Of a stretch of 44,002 nucleotides of DNA, positions 16,709-25,032 are shown one piece after another; position 1 is the first letter of the stretch; every line of letters begins with the position of its first letter. This DNA comes from an uncultured Prochlorococcus sp. (GTDB lineage: Bacteria; Cyanobacteriota; Cyanobacteriia; PCC-6307; Cyanobiaceae), in NCBI GenBank assembly GCA_902624785.1, contig CACNYU010000007.1, positions 1 through 44,002 of the forward strand, in the 5' to 3' direction. The notes under the pieces are model-generated. The model was not told the origin of the DNA. It was given only the letters and a program-made list of their open reading frames with translations, and did no database searches. The position numbers and the translations under genes are program-made.

Positions 16709-16990
16709 TTAATAGCTAACAAATAATGGAGAATAAGCTAATCCAGTAATGAAATTTTCAACAACATTTAAAAGTAAAAAAGCTAAGATAGAGGAAATAT
16801 CAAAGCCTCCTATGGGGGGAATGATTCCCCTAAAGAGGTTCAGATAAGGATCTGTAATTGAGCATATTGCAGCAAGTATTCCATTACTCCAATCTATACT
16901 GGGAAACCATGTAAGCAAAACTCTTACAATAAGAATGAAAGAGTATATTTGTAATGTTTGACCTAAAACAGCAAAGATTTCTGTGATCAT
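16709..16990 (-). CDS. YggT family membrane protein
   Basis: A 93-residue YggT-family protein with two hydrophobic segments, IYSFILIVRVLLTWFP (about 15-30) and a second near residues 60-80, and the conserved TDPYLNLFRGIIPP motif between them. In cyanobacteria and chloroplasts, YggT relatives are tied to cytochrome b6f haem attachment (CCB3) or nucleoid and division placement, but small paralogues like this are not assigned. I chose ATG at 16990 (MITEIF...), because the longer frame from 17002 depends on a TTG. It follows scpB by 30 bases on the same strand. Confidence 0.87.
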   Translation of the reverse strand: MITEIFAVLGQTLQIYSFILIVRVLLTWFPSIDWSNGILAAICSITDPYLNLFRGIIPPIGGFDISSILAFLLLNVVENFITGLAYSPLFVSY

Positions 16991-17020
16991 ATTCTTAATC
17001 AATATTAATTATACTAACAT

Positions 17021-17500
17021 TTACTTTTTTGCCTCGCCTATTTTGGAGAGAAATTCATTACTTACGGCAAATGTTTGAAAAAATTTATCTGATAATGATA
17101 ACCAATAAGAACGTCCATCCTTTTGTTTCCTCTTAATAATAAATTTTTTTTCTATAAGTTCTTTGATGTGATCATAAGCACTTGAACCTCTAAGCAAAAT
17201 CAAATCAGATTGTAGTAATTTTTTCTTTATAGCGATAACAGCTAGAGTCCTTAGTACCGCTGTCTTTAATTCTGCAGGTAGTAAGTCCTCTACATAATCA
17301 TTTAAAGAATGTTTAAGTTCTAATGAAATTAATGAATTACTACTAATAATTTCTAAAGCTGAAGAAGAATGAGAATACTTATCAGAAAGTTGCTTAATTG
17401 CATCACTTACAGAATTTACATCTGAATTTGTTAATTCAGATAATGTTTTTTTTGAAACTGGTTTACCTTTTAGATACAAGACAGCTTCAATTTTTGTCAC
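17021..17500 (-). CDS. scpB: Segregation and condensation protein ScpB
   Basis: ScpB is the winged-helix kleisin-associated subunit of the SMC-ScpAB condensin that organises and separates chromosomes. The 159-residue product has two winged-helix domains: residues 1-75 (IEAVLYLKGKPVSKKTL) and about 80-150, with the LKTAVLRTLAVIAIKK segment and RGSSAYDHIKELIEK. It is a little shorter than typical 170-200-residue forms. The start is GTG at 17500; no ATG lies in frame upstream before a stop-poor AT stretch, and the GTG gives the family's usual N-terminus. Confidence 0.9.
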   Translation of the reverse strand: MTKIEAVLYLKGKPVSKKTLSELTNSDVNSVSDAIKQLSDKYSHSSSALEIISSNSLISLELKHSLNDYVEDLLPAELKTAVLRTLAVIAIKKKLLQSDLILLRGSSAYDHIKELIEKKFIIKRKQKDGRSYWLSLSDKFFQTFAVSNEFLSKIGEAKK

Positions 17501-17584
17501 TAGACTATGACCTCTCTCATTATTCTCATCAGGAATTATTTGCTCGATAATTATTTTAAAATCTAAACTAAGATAACGTTTTAT

Positions 17585-19126
17585 CTAAGTTGATGCACCT
17601 AAAAATAATTTATATGTTTTATTGTTAGATTCATCCCAGTATTTATATCCTAGATCTTTAACAAATTCATACCAGTCTTCAATATAGTTCTTATTTATTA
17701 ATATTCCAATTACAATTCGACCAACGTCAGCACCATGATTTCTATAGTGAAAAACACTTATGCTCCAATCAGGTTTCATACTTTTTAAAAATTTCATTAA
17801 AGCGCCAGGCCTTTCTGGAAATTCAAATCTATAAAGTATTTCTATGAAATTATTGTTGCATATATTTGTAAATCTTGAGGGTAATCTTCCTCCTACCATA
17901 TGTCTTAAATGATTTTTAGATAATTCATCACTACTAATATCTATATATTTATATTTTGATTTATTGAATTCTTCAATTAACAATTGTTTGTCTTCTAATC
18001 CATTAACTTGTAATCCTATAAATATTTGTGCATTTTGAGAATCAGACATTCTATAACTGAATTCAGTTAAATTTCGTTCTTTTAGCAATTTACATAGATC
18101 TATTAAACTTCCTGCCTTCTCTGGGATCTCTACAGCAAGCATTGCTTCTTTGTATTCTCCTAATTCAGCTCTTTCCGCGACGAATCTTAATCTTTCAAAG
18201 TTCATATTTGCACCACATGCTATTGCAACAAGATTAAGTTCATTATATTTTTCTTCAATAATGTCTTTTTTCATTCCTGCAATTGATAGTGCTCCAGCTG
18301 GTTCTAGTATTGATCTAGTCTCCTCAAACACATCTTTGATTGCTGCACATATTTCATCATTATTGACCGTAATTATTTTATCCACATATTTTTTTGTTAT
18401 TTCAAATGTTAATTTACCAACTTTTTTTACAGCTACTCCATCAGCAAATAAACCTACATTTTCTAGCTCTATTATTTTATTTTCCTTTAATGATTTTGAC
18501 ATGGCATCAGCATCTTCTGGCTCTACACCAATAATTTTTACTTTAGGCCATAAATTTTTAATGTAAGTTAATACTCCAGCTATTAATCCACCACCACCAA
18601 CAGCTACATAAATACAATCTGGAGAATTACCTAGTTGACTTATTATTTCGACTGCTATTGTACCTTGACCAGCAATGACATCTATATCATCAAAAGGATG
18701 AATAAATGTAAGATCTCTTTCATTGCTTAATCGTAGAGCCTCTATATATGATTCATCGTAATTTTCTCCAAATAATATTACCTCGGCTTTTAGTTCTTTG
18801 ACGGCCTTAATTTTTACTAAGGGTGTTGTTACAGGCATTAAGATGGTTGCTTTAGATTTTAATTTAATTGCACTAAGTGCAACTCCTTGAGCATGATTTC
18901 CAGCACTTGAGGTAATTACACCTTTTTTTAATTTATCTCTACTAAGGTTTCTCATTTTATTAAATGCACCTCTTATCTTAAATGAGAAAACATCTTGTAA
19001 ATCCTCTCTTTTTAGGAAAATATTGTTCTTAAATCTCTTACTCAAAATATTCGCTTTTTCTAGAGGTGTTTCCTTCGCTACCTCATAGACTCTAGCGTTG
19101 AGAATTTTCTGTAAATTTTTATTCAT
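17585..19126 (-). CDS. ilvA: Threonine ammonia-lyase, biosynthetic
   Basis: IlvA deaminates threonine to 2-oxobutanoate, the first committed step of isoleucine synthesis. The 513-residue product has a catalytic fold-type II PLP domain (about 1-320) with the PLP lysine K50 in FSFKIRGAF, SSAGNHAQGVA near 72-82, and the glycine loop VGGGGL near 177-182. Two ACT-like regulatory domains follow (about 325-415 and 420-510), with RPGALMKFL in the second, which is the isoleucine-inhibited biosynthetic layout. It starts with ATG at 19126, divergent from dxs (114-base gap). Confidence 0.96.
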   Translation of the reverse strand: MNKNLQKILNARVYEVAKETPLEKANILSKRFKNNIFLKREDLQDVFSFKIRGAFNKMRNLSRDKLKKGVITSSAGNHAQGVALSAIKLKSKATILMPVTTPLVKIKAVKELKAEVILFGENYDESYIEALRLSNERDLTFIHPFDDIDVIAGQGTIAVEIISQLGNSPDCIYVAVGGGGLIAGVLTYIKNLWPKVKIIGVEPEDADAMSKSLKENKIIELENVGLFADGVAVKKVGKLTFEITKKYVDKIITVNNDEICAAIKDVFEETRSILEPAGALSIAGMKKDIIEEKYNELNLVAIACGANMNFERLRFVAERAELGEYKEAMLAVEIPEKAGSLIDLCKLLKERNLTEFSYRMSDSQNAQIFIGLQVNGLEDKQLLIEEFNKSKYKYIDISSDELSKNHLRHMVGGRLPSRFTNICNNNFIEILYRFEFPERPGALMKFLKSMKPDWSISVFHYRNHGADVGRIVIGILINKNYIEDWYEFVKDLGYKYWDESNNKTYKLFLGAST

Positions 19127-19185
19127 ATAATTATTTTTAGCATTAAATATTAATCTAATAAAACATTACATAATCTATTTTATAA

Positions 19186-19214
19186 AAAACGCTCAAATTG
19201 GCACTTGGCGTTTT
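19186..19214. repeat. Interrupted inverted repeat upstream of dxs
   Basis: AAAACGC (19186-19192) pairs with GCGTTTT (19208-19214), and CAA (19194-19196) with TTG (19205-19207), leaving one unpaired T at 19193 and an 8-base loop. It covers the -35 box of the proposed dxs promoter, so an operator is as likely as an RNA hairpin. It is too short of a U-tract to be a good terminator. Confidence 0.45.
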
Positions 19215-19226
19215 AAATTATATATA
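19198..19226 (+). promoter_or_regulatory. Candidate sigma70-type promoter for dxs
   Basis: TTGGCA (19198-19203), 17 bases, then TATATA (19221-19226). Both hexamers are near the consensus and the spacing is ideal. Transcription would begin near 19233, leaving a very short leader before the ATG at 19241. AT-rich DNA gives many TATATA strings, so this is a candidate. Confidence 0.4.
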
Positions 19227-19240
19227 GATTATTTTAAATA

Positions 19241-21124
19241 ATGCTTTTAAGTGAGTTAAGTCACCCTAATCAGCTTCATGGCTTAACAGTATCACAACTT
19301 GAAGAGATTGCTTGTCAAATAAGAGAAAGACACTTACAAGTCGTTTCTACAAGTGGTGGTCATCTTGGACCAGGATTAGGAGTCGTTGAACTGACATTAG
19401 CTTTATATCAAACATTAGATCTTGATATTGATAAGGTTGTTTGGGATGTAGGCCATCAAGCTTACCCTCATAAATTAATAACGGGACGTTTCAACGATTT
19501 TGATTCTTTAAGACAGGAGAAGGGAATCGCAGGTTACTTAAAAAGAAGTGAAAGCTCATTTGATCATTTCGGTGCAGGTCATGCTAGTACATCTATCTCG
19601 GCTGCTTTAGGGATGGCACTGGCAAGAGATAAAAATGGAAGTGATCATAAATGTGTAGCAGTTATTGGGGATGGTGCTCTCACTGGAGGTATGGCGTTGG
19701 AAGCTATTAATCATGCTGGAACTCTTCCTAATACACCATTTTTAGTGGTTCTTAATGATAATGATATGTCCATCTCACCTCCAGTAGGTGCCTTATCCAC
19801 TTATTTAAACAAAGTAAGGTTAAGTCCTCCTCTACAATTTTTATCGAATAGTGTTCAAGAGAGTGTAAAGAATATTCCAATTATCGGAAAAGATATTCCA
19901 GAAGAACTTAAAACTATCCAAGGTAGTGTTAGAAGATTAGCTGTACCAAAAGTAGGTGCTGTTTTTGAAGAGTTAGGATTCACATATATGGGCCCAATTG
20001 ATGGACATGATATCTCTACTCTAATAAATACTTTCAATGCGGCTCATAGATTAAAAAAACCGGTTTTAGTTCATGTCGTCACTACTAAGGGCAAAGGATA
20101 TACCTACGCTGAGGCTGATCAAGTAGGCTATCATGCGCAATCTTCCTTTGATCTCACAACAGGCAAATCTATTCCTTCTAGTAAACCTAAACCAAGTAGT
20201 TATAGTAAAATATTTGGTCAAACATTATTAAAAATATGTGAACAGGATAGTAAAGTTATTGGAATCACCGCGGCCATGGCCACTGGTACTGGCCTTGACA
20301 TCTTACAGAAAAATATTCCGGATCAATATATTGATGTAGGCATTGCAGAACAACATGCTGTTACCCTTGCCGCGGGTATGTCTTGTGATGGCTTAAAACC
20401 TGTTGTAGCAATTTATAGTACATTTCTTCAAAGAGCTTTTGATCAACTTATTCATGATGTAGGCATTCAAAAGTTACCTGTTTCTTTTGTTTTAGATAGA
20501 GCCGGGATCGTTGGAGCTGATGGACCTACTCATCAAGGTCAATACGACATTAGCTATATGAGGTCTATACCAAATTTTATTTTGATGGCTCCAAAAGATG
20601 AAGCAGAACTTCAAAGTATGCTAGTTACATCTATAAATCATAACGGTCCAACAGCACTGAGAATACCTCGTGGCTCAGGCTTAGGTGTAGCTACTATGGA
20701 TGAGGGTTGGGAGTCTATTGAGATAGGAAAAGGAGAAATTATTAATGAAGGAGATGATATTTTAATTATTGCTTATGGGTCAATGGTTTCAGCAGCAGTT
20801 GAGACATCAGCATTACTTAAAGAAAATGATGTAAATCCATGTGTTATAAATGCAAGATTTGTTCGGCCATTAGATAGTGAATTGATCTTGCCTTTAGCAC
20901 AAAAAATAAAGAAAGTAGTAACTATGGAGGAAGGTACTATTATTGGAGGCTTTGGTTCAGCTATTGTAGAATTATTAAATGATAATGATATTCATATACC
21001 TGTTTTAAGATTAGGTATCCCTGACGTTTTGGTCGATCATGCCTCACCGGATCAAAGCAAGGAAGCATTAGGTTTAACTGCTAAACAAATGTCAGAAAGA
21101 ATATTAAATAAATTTAAAAGGTAA
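19241..21124 (+). CDS. dxs: 1-Deoxy-D-xylulose-5-phosphate synthase
   Basis: Dxs joins pyruvate and glyceraldehyde 3-phosphate with thiamine diphosphate, the entry step of the MEP isoprenoid pathway that feeds carotenoids, the chlorophyll phytol chain and quinones. The 627-residue length is normal. Motifs: [18 protein letters not shown] (35-52), the ThDP/Mg motif [15 protein letters not shown] (about 142-156), the catalytic Glu in [15 protein letters not shown] (about 364), and [15 protein letters not shown] near 421-435. It starts with ATG at 19241. It converges on psaK with a 23-base gap. Confidence 0.97.
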   Translation: MLLSELSHPNQLHGLTVSQLEEIACQIRERHLQVVSTSGGHLGPGLGVVELTLALYQTLDLDIDKVVWDVGHQAYPHKLITGRFNDFDSLRQEKGIAGYLKRSESSFDHFGAGHASTSISAALGMALARDKNGSDHKCVAVIGDGALTGGMALEAINHAGTLPNTPFLVVLNDNDMSISPPVGALSTYLNKVRLSPPLQFLSNSVQESVKNIPIIGKDIPEELKTIQGSVRRLAVPKVGAVFEELGFTYMGPIDGHDISTLINTFNAAHRLKKPVLVHVVTTKGKGYTYAEADQVGYHAQSSFDLTTGKSIPSSKPKPSSYSKIFGQTLLKICEQDSKVIGITAAMATGTGLDILQKNIPDQYIDVGIAEQHAVTLAAGMSCDGLKPVVAIYSTFLQRAFDQLIHDVGIQKLPVSFVLDRAGIVGADGPTHQGQYDISYMRSIPNFILMAPKDEAELQSMLVTSINHNGPTALRIPRGSGLGVATMDEGWESIEIGKGEIINEGDDILIIAYGSMVSAAVETSALLKENDVNPCVINARFVRPLDSELILPLAQKIKKVVTMEEGTIIGGFGSAIVELLNDNDIHIPVLRLGIPDVLVDHASPDQSKEALGLTAKQMSERILNKFKR

Positions 21125-21147
21125 TATTTATAAATCTCTAAAAACGA

Positions 21148-21411
21148 CTATAGAACACCTCTTGCTGCTAACCCTAAAATAGAGCCTATCCCTAAAAGAT
21201 GTCCTAGACAATTAGCTCCCACAAATGCACCATGGCTTAATCCTCCAAAAAATCTTGCATTTGGCATGGCAAAACCTTCATTTGGTTTTCTAATTGTTGC
21301 TCTAGCAATTGCATATGCAAGTATATTGCAAGTAATCATTACAAGTGCACATTTTGGGGACCATTCAAAGGTTGCTGGCTCGGTTGCAGCTGCAAATAAA
21401 GTATAAATCAT
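21148..21411 (-). CDS. psaK: Photosystem I reaction centre subunit PsaK
   Basis: PsaK (subunit X) is a small two-helix thylakoid protein at the edge of photosystem I that helps couple peripheral antennae. The 87-residue form begins MIYTLFAAATEP, followed by TFEWSPKCALVMI, a first helix (about 14-37), the IRKPNEGFAMPNARFFGGLSHG-type loop, and a second helix with GANCLGHLLGIGSILGLA. I use ATG at 21411 because it matches the usual N-terminus; an ATG at 21417 and a GTG at 21432 are alternatives. The gene follows the DUF3593 gene after about 65 bases. Confidence 0.93.
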   Translation of the reverse strand: MIYTLFAAATEPATFEWSPKCALVMITCNILAYAIARATIRKPNEGFAMPNARFFGGLSHGAFVGANCLGHLLGIGSILGLAARGVL

Positions 21412-21478
21412 GATCATTTTTTTTAATAACACTATTCTGCATCATTTCGTGTTTATTTACGAAGAATTTGTATAATTC

Positions 21479-21814
21479 TTAAGAGTTTTTTACTTCAATT
21501 TTTTTAAGGAGATTTATAAAACCTAACAATATTACAAAATCGGTTATTGTTAAAAATGCTTCTGCAAAACCATGGAATGAATCAATTTCTACAAGCGATT
21601 TATTATATACAGTTAGGGAAATCACTGAAAATATAATTGTTATTAATACAAATAGTAGCGTTAATGAAAAGCCTATTTTAATTGTTTTACTTATATTAGG
21701 ATTTTTATAAAGATAAAAAAGAAAAATTGAGTAAGGGATTATCGAAATTATAAATATATAGTTATTATCAATTGCTGATAATTCATCAAATATTTCTTTT
21801 AAATAATTACTCAT
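21479..21814 (-). CDS. DUF3593 family membrane protein
   Basis: A 111-residue protein with three hydrophobic segments (about 20-36, 46-68, 85-103) and the VDSFHGFAEAFLTITDF motif near 77-93, which fits the cyanobacterial/plastid DUF3593 family. Function is unknown. Its ATG (21814) lies 8 bases inside the end of the DUF2499 gene, and these two families recur as neighbours in cyanobacteria as far as I recall, so they may form a complex. psaK follows downstream. Confidence 0.83.
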   Translation of the reverse strand: MSNYLKEIFDELSAIDNNYIFIISIIPYSIFLFYLYKNPNISKTIKIGFSLTLLFVLITIIFSVISLTVYNKSLVEIDSFHGFAEAFLTITDFVILLGFINLLKKIEVKNS

Positions 21815-22109
21815 AATAACTTGAATTTTTATATAAATAAAACGAGGCTAATGCTAATGTTGAATTCCCTATGGTCGTAAAAATTCCTTGTAATGAGACT
21901 AATCCATATAATTGCATCGGATTATCATATATATGCCATGTTATTGCGCACATTGCTCCTATTAGGTTAGGAATCATTGCTAATCCAAGCCAAAAAAAAT
22001 AAGTATAATTTTTGTAGGAACTAATTTGATTAACAACAAATATTGCAAATATCCATTCTAGGACACTAGATATATGAATAACCCAAGTAGTAAAAGATAA
22101 TTCGTGCAA
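21807..22109 (-). CDS. DUF2499 family membrane protein
   Basis: A 100-residue protein of the cyanobacterial/plastid DUF2499 family. The family pattern is visible: LSFTTWVIHISSVLEWIFA (4-22), GAMCAITWHIYDNP (about 51-64) and LQGIFTTIGNSTLALASF (about 74-91), with three probable membrane helices. The start is TTG at 22109, giving the usual short N-terminus before the WVIH motif; no ATG is in place. It begins 4 bases after the peroxiredoxin stop and overlaps DUF3593 by 8 bases. The role is unknown; the conserved His and Trp residues could bind a cofactor. Confidence 0.84.
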   Translation of the reverse strand: MHELSFTTWVIHISSVLEWIFAIFVVNQISSYKNYTYFFWLGLAMIPNLIGAMCAITWHIYDNPMQLYGLVSLQGIFTTIGNSTLALASFYLYKNSSYYE

Positions 22110-22113
22110 AATG

Positions 22114-22647
22114 TTATAAATTCTTTTCTAAAACTTTAAATACTTCTTTTGCATGATTAATAGGAGTAACACTTATCCATCTGTAGATAATTTTTCCTTC
22201 TGGTGAAATTAAAAAAGTATTCCTATCTGAGTAAGGAGGTAACCAAGAGCCGTATTTTTCACTTACTATTCCATTCGTATCAGATAATAAAGTGTAATTT
22301 ATATCTTTAGAATTACAAAAACTATCATGAGATTCTTCATTATCAGCACTTATACCAACTATTTCAGCATTGTATTTTGAGAATTTATTCTTAAGATCAG
22401 AAAAACCTTTTGCTTCAATCGTACAACCAGTAGTGAAATCTTTGGGATAAAAATATAGTATGAGCCATTTATCTTTAAAATCTTTTAACGCCCAATTGGA
22501 TTTATTTTTATATTTGGTATTGACACCATTTAGCGAGAAATCTGGAGCTAAGTCACCAATCTCTGGAGCAAAATCAAATGCGTATGAGCTTTGATGATAA
22601 ATGAAAATTGAGAAAAGTATTATTAAACTTAATAAAAACTTTCTCAT
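22114..22647 (-). CDS. PrxQ/Bcp-type peroxiredoxin, probably exported
   Basis: A thiol peroxidase of the AhpC/TSA PrxQ (Bcp) class, which reduces hydrogen and alkyl peroxides. The 177-residue protein opens with a signal-like segment (MRKFLLSLIILFSIFIYHQ, probable cleavage near residue 23), so it should act in the periplasm or lumen. The active site FTTGCTIEAKGF has peroxidatic Cys75. Classical PrxQ has a resolving Cys five residues on; here that position is Lys80, and Cys111 in DSFCNS is the other visible cysteine. It lies 6 bases after rpmB and 4 bases before DUF2499. Confidence 0.9.
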   Translation of the reverse strand: MRKFLLSLIILFSIFIYHQSSYAFDFAPEIGDLAPDFSLNGVNTKYKNKSNWALKDFKDKWLILYFYPKDFTTGCTIEAKGFSDLKNKFSKYNAEIVGISADNEESHDSFCNSKDINYTLLSDTNGIVSEKYGSWLPPYSDRNTFLISPEGKIIYRWISVTPINHAKEVFKVLEKNL

Positions 22648-22653
22648 ATTTAT

Positions 22654-22890
22654 TTATAATTTGCTTAGATCTACACCTTGTGATTTAGCGAATTTATTTA
22701 ATCCAATTTTTTGGATTGATTTAAGTGCCTTTGTGCTAATTCTCAAAGTAACCCATTTATTTCCTTCTTGCCACCATAATCTTCTTTTTTGTAGATTTAC
22801 CTGTTGTAATTTCTTGGTCCTGATATGTGAATGACTAACGGCCATACCATTATTAGCTCTTGCACCAGTAAGTTCGCAAACTCTAGACAT
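22654..22890 (-). CDS. rpmB: 50S ribosomal protein L28
   Basis: L28 is a small basic protein of the large ribosomal subunit. The 78-residue product shows the family's start ([15 protein letters not shown]), [19 protein letters not shown] in the middle, and the C-terminal [14 protein letters not shown] segment. The length is typical. It begins with ATG at 22890, 41 bases after htpG ends, and is followed closely by the peroxiredoxin gene, so the run htpG-rpmB-prx-DUF2499-DUF3593 may be partly co-transcribed. Confidence 0.97.
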   Translation of the reverse strand: MSRVCELTGARANNGMAVSHSHIRTKKLQQVNLQKRRLWWQEGNKWVTLRISTKALKSIQKIGLNKFAKSQGVDLSKL

Positions 22891-22931
22891 ATTTTTACTA
22901 TTTAATTAAATAAATCTTACCATATTGAGTT

Positions 22932-24833
22932 TTAATTTGAATTTAATAATTCTGTCAATAATTCAGCATTATTTAGTTGTAAATCTACGATTTGCTTTTG
23001 ATCTAATCCTCCTACAGTTAACTTTGCCATCGCATAAATATGGTTTGCTATCTTTCCTGTTAGGGGATTTTCATCAGAAACCTTTTCATTTAATATTATT
23101 TTTTTATCAGAAAATTTAGTTAAGCCATTAATTAAAGGATGGTCTTTATTTACTAAAAGGACGTGATATTCAGGCAATCCAGGGATCTTTTGTTCCATAT
23201 ATGCTCCCATATCATTAATTCTTCTCATTTGTTCTGGGAGTAAAATTAAAGCTGGAGGAGCATTATTATTCTTAAGAGATTGTACCTTGACTGTAACTTT
23301 GTCATTATTAAGTGCTTTCGTAATAATCTCTTTTATATTGTCGCTATTAGATTTACCGTCTTTGTCAACAATTTCAGGCGAATCTTTCTCTAACTCATCG
23401 TCTATTTCTGAATCAACTCTTTGAAATTTATATTTCTCATTTTGACTCTCTAACCAAGGAATAAATTGAGCATCTATTAGAGGGTCAGCTTTAATAACCT
23501 CCCTGTTATTGGATAGCCACAAATTTAATGCATTCGATTGAGAAATTTCATCTGTGCAATAAATAATTTTGTTATCATCGTTATTTTTGTTTCTATTGGA
23601 ATAATTTTCTAATGTTGTAAAAAATTTATCATTGAACTTTACTAGAAAATTTTTTTCTATTTCTTTTCCTTTATCTAAATTTAGATTTAATTTTGTCTCA
23701 AAAATTATACTTTTTTGAGCAAGTTCAGAAAACTTTTCATCTTCCATTACACCAATTTTCACAAATGCAGAAATTGAATCCCAAATTTCTGCATAAAATT
23801 CGGGATTATTTTTCAATAAGTCTTTCAATTTATTAGCAATTTTTTTTGAAATAAAGGATGAAATTGATCTTACCTTTCTATCTGTTTGTAAGGCACTTCT
23901 ACTGACATTTAGAGGAATGTCAGTTGAGTCAATTACTCCTCTTAAAGGTAGTAGATATCTAGGAACAATTTCTTTAATCGAATCGCTTACGAAAACTTGA
24001 TTACAATACAACTTTATTTCTCCCTTCTCCCAATCTGCCCTGCCAGAAAGTTTTGGAAAATATAGAATTCCTTGTATATTAAATGGAAAATCAGTGTTTA
24101 GATGAATCCAAAGTAATGGCTCTCCCTGGAAAGGATATAAGTATTTATATAGCTCAATATAATCTTCATCCTTAAGTTCACTTGGATTTCTTCTCCAGGG
24201 TGGATTCTTTTTGTTAATGCATTCTCCCTCCAATAAAACGTCTATAGGCATAAAGTCACAATATTTTTTTATTAATGATTTAATTCGAGCTGGTTCAATA
24301 AATTCCTTCTCTTCATCTAATAAATATAAAATTACATCAGTTCCAATTTCCTCCCTTTCGCTGTCCTCTAAGGTAAAACTTGGCGATCCATCGCATGACC
24401 ATTTAAATGCTTTACTGACTCCTATGGCTGATTTGGTAACAATTTCAACCTTTTCAGAAACCATAAAACTAGAATAAAAACCCAAGCCAAAGTGACCTAT
24501 AAATTCATCATTATCATTTTTATATTTTTCTAAAAACTCTTCTGCACTTGAGAAGGCAACCTGATTGATATATTTTTTTATCTCCTCGTCATTCATTCCA
24601 ATTCCATTATCTGAAATAGTGATAGTATTTTTTTCTCTATCTAAAGTAATTTTGACCTGTGGTGTTTCAGAATTCTCACAATCTCCAGCAAAAGAGGCCA
24701 TTCTTCTTTTACTAATTGCATCTACTGAATTGCTAACAAGTTCTCTTAAAAATATTTCGTGATCTGAATAAACAGCTTTTTTAATAATTGGAAATATATT
24801 TTCAGTATTTATTCGAATTTTACCTTTTTGCAT
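22932..24833 (-). CDS. htpG: Chaperone HtpG (bacterial Hsp90)
   Basis: HtpG is the ATP-driven Hsp90 chaperone of the cytoplasm. The 633-residue length is usual. The N-terminal GHKL ATPase has HEIFLRELVSNSVDA (about 23-37), DNGIGM (about 75-80) and GHFGLGFYSSFMVS (about 113-126). The middle domain carries the conserved arginine in SDSIKEIVPRYLLPLRGVID and NVSRSALQTDR near 309-319. The C-terminal dimerisation domain ends without a eukaryotic MEEVD tail. It starts with ATG at 24833 after a 199-base gap. Confidence 0.96.
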   Translation of the reverse strand: MQKGKIRINTENIFPIIKKAVYSDHEIFLRELVSNSVDAISKRRMASFAGDCENSETPQVKITLDREKNTITISDNGIGMNDEEIKKYINQVAFSSAEEFLEKYKNDNDEFIGHFGLGFYSSFMVSEKVEIVTKSAIGVSKAFKWSCDGSPSFTLEDSEREEIGTDVILYLLDEEKEFIEPARIKSLIKKYCDFMPIDVLLEGECINKKNPPWRRNPSELKDEDYIELYKYLYPFQGEPLLWIHLNTDFPFNIQGILYFPKLSGRADWEKGEIKLYCNQVFVSDSIKEIVPRYLLPLRGVIDSTDIPLNVSRSALQTDRKVRSISSFISKKIANKLKDLLKNNPEFYAEIWDSISAFVKIGVMEDEKFSELAQKSIIFETKLNLNLDKGKEIEKNFLVKFNDKFFTTLENYSNRNKNNDDNKIIYCTDEISQSNALNLWLSNNREVIKADPLIDAQFIPWLESQNEKYKFQRVDSEIDDELEKDSPEIVDKDGKSNSDNIKEIITKALNNDKVTVKVQSLKNNNAPPALILLPEQMRRINDMGAYMEQKIPGLPEYHVLLVNKDHPLINGLTKFSDKKIILNEKVSDENPLTGKIANHIYAMAKLTVGGLDQKQIVDLQLNNAELLTELLNSN

Positions 24834-25032
24834 TTATCTTAAGAATAGAATTAAATTTTATTTTATTTCTTTAAAACCTCTTATACAAGTTTTGTTAGGA
24901 GTATTGTCCGTACAAAAATAATAATAAATCTATTAAATTATTATTATTTAAAGTTTAATAAATATTTATTATAATTAAATATTTAAGTGTACTAAATAAT
25001 ATAAATTTTTTAATATCTATAGTTTATTAATA
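24834..25032. other. AT-rich gap between hisZ and htpG
   Basis: About 199 bases with no ORF of note. The only structure is an A-U hairpin: AAATAATAATAA (24916-24927) with TTATTATTATTT (24938-24949), 10-base loop. It could weakly terminate hisZ transcription on the minus strand, but no real U-tract follows. No CIRCE element is visible upstream of htpG. Confidence 0.4.

Noticed and set aside
18150..18566. 138-codon open frame on the plus strand inside ilvA
   Set aside because: It is wholly antisense to a well-conserved enzyme; the frame is a by-product of ilvA codon use and has no recognisable domain.
21462..21480. AAGAATT-N5-AATTCTT repeat at the DUF3593 stop, as a terminator
   Set aside because: Seven A/T-rich pairs and no U-tract on the minus strand; not enough to call termination before psaK.
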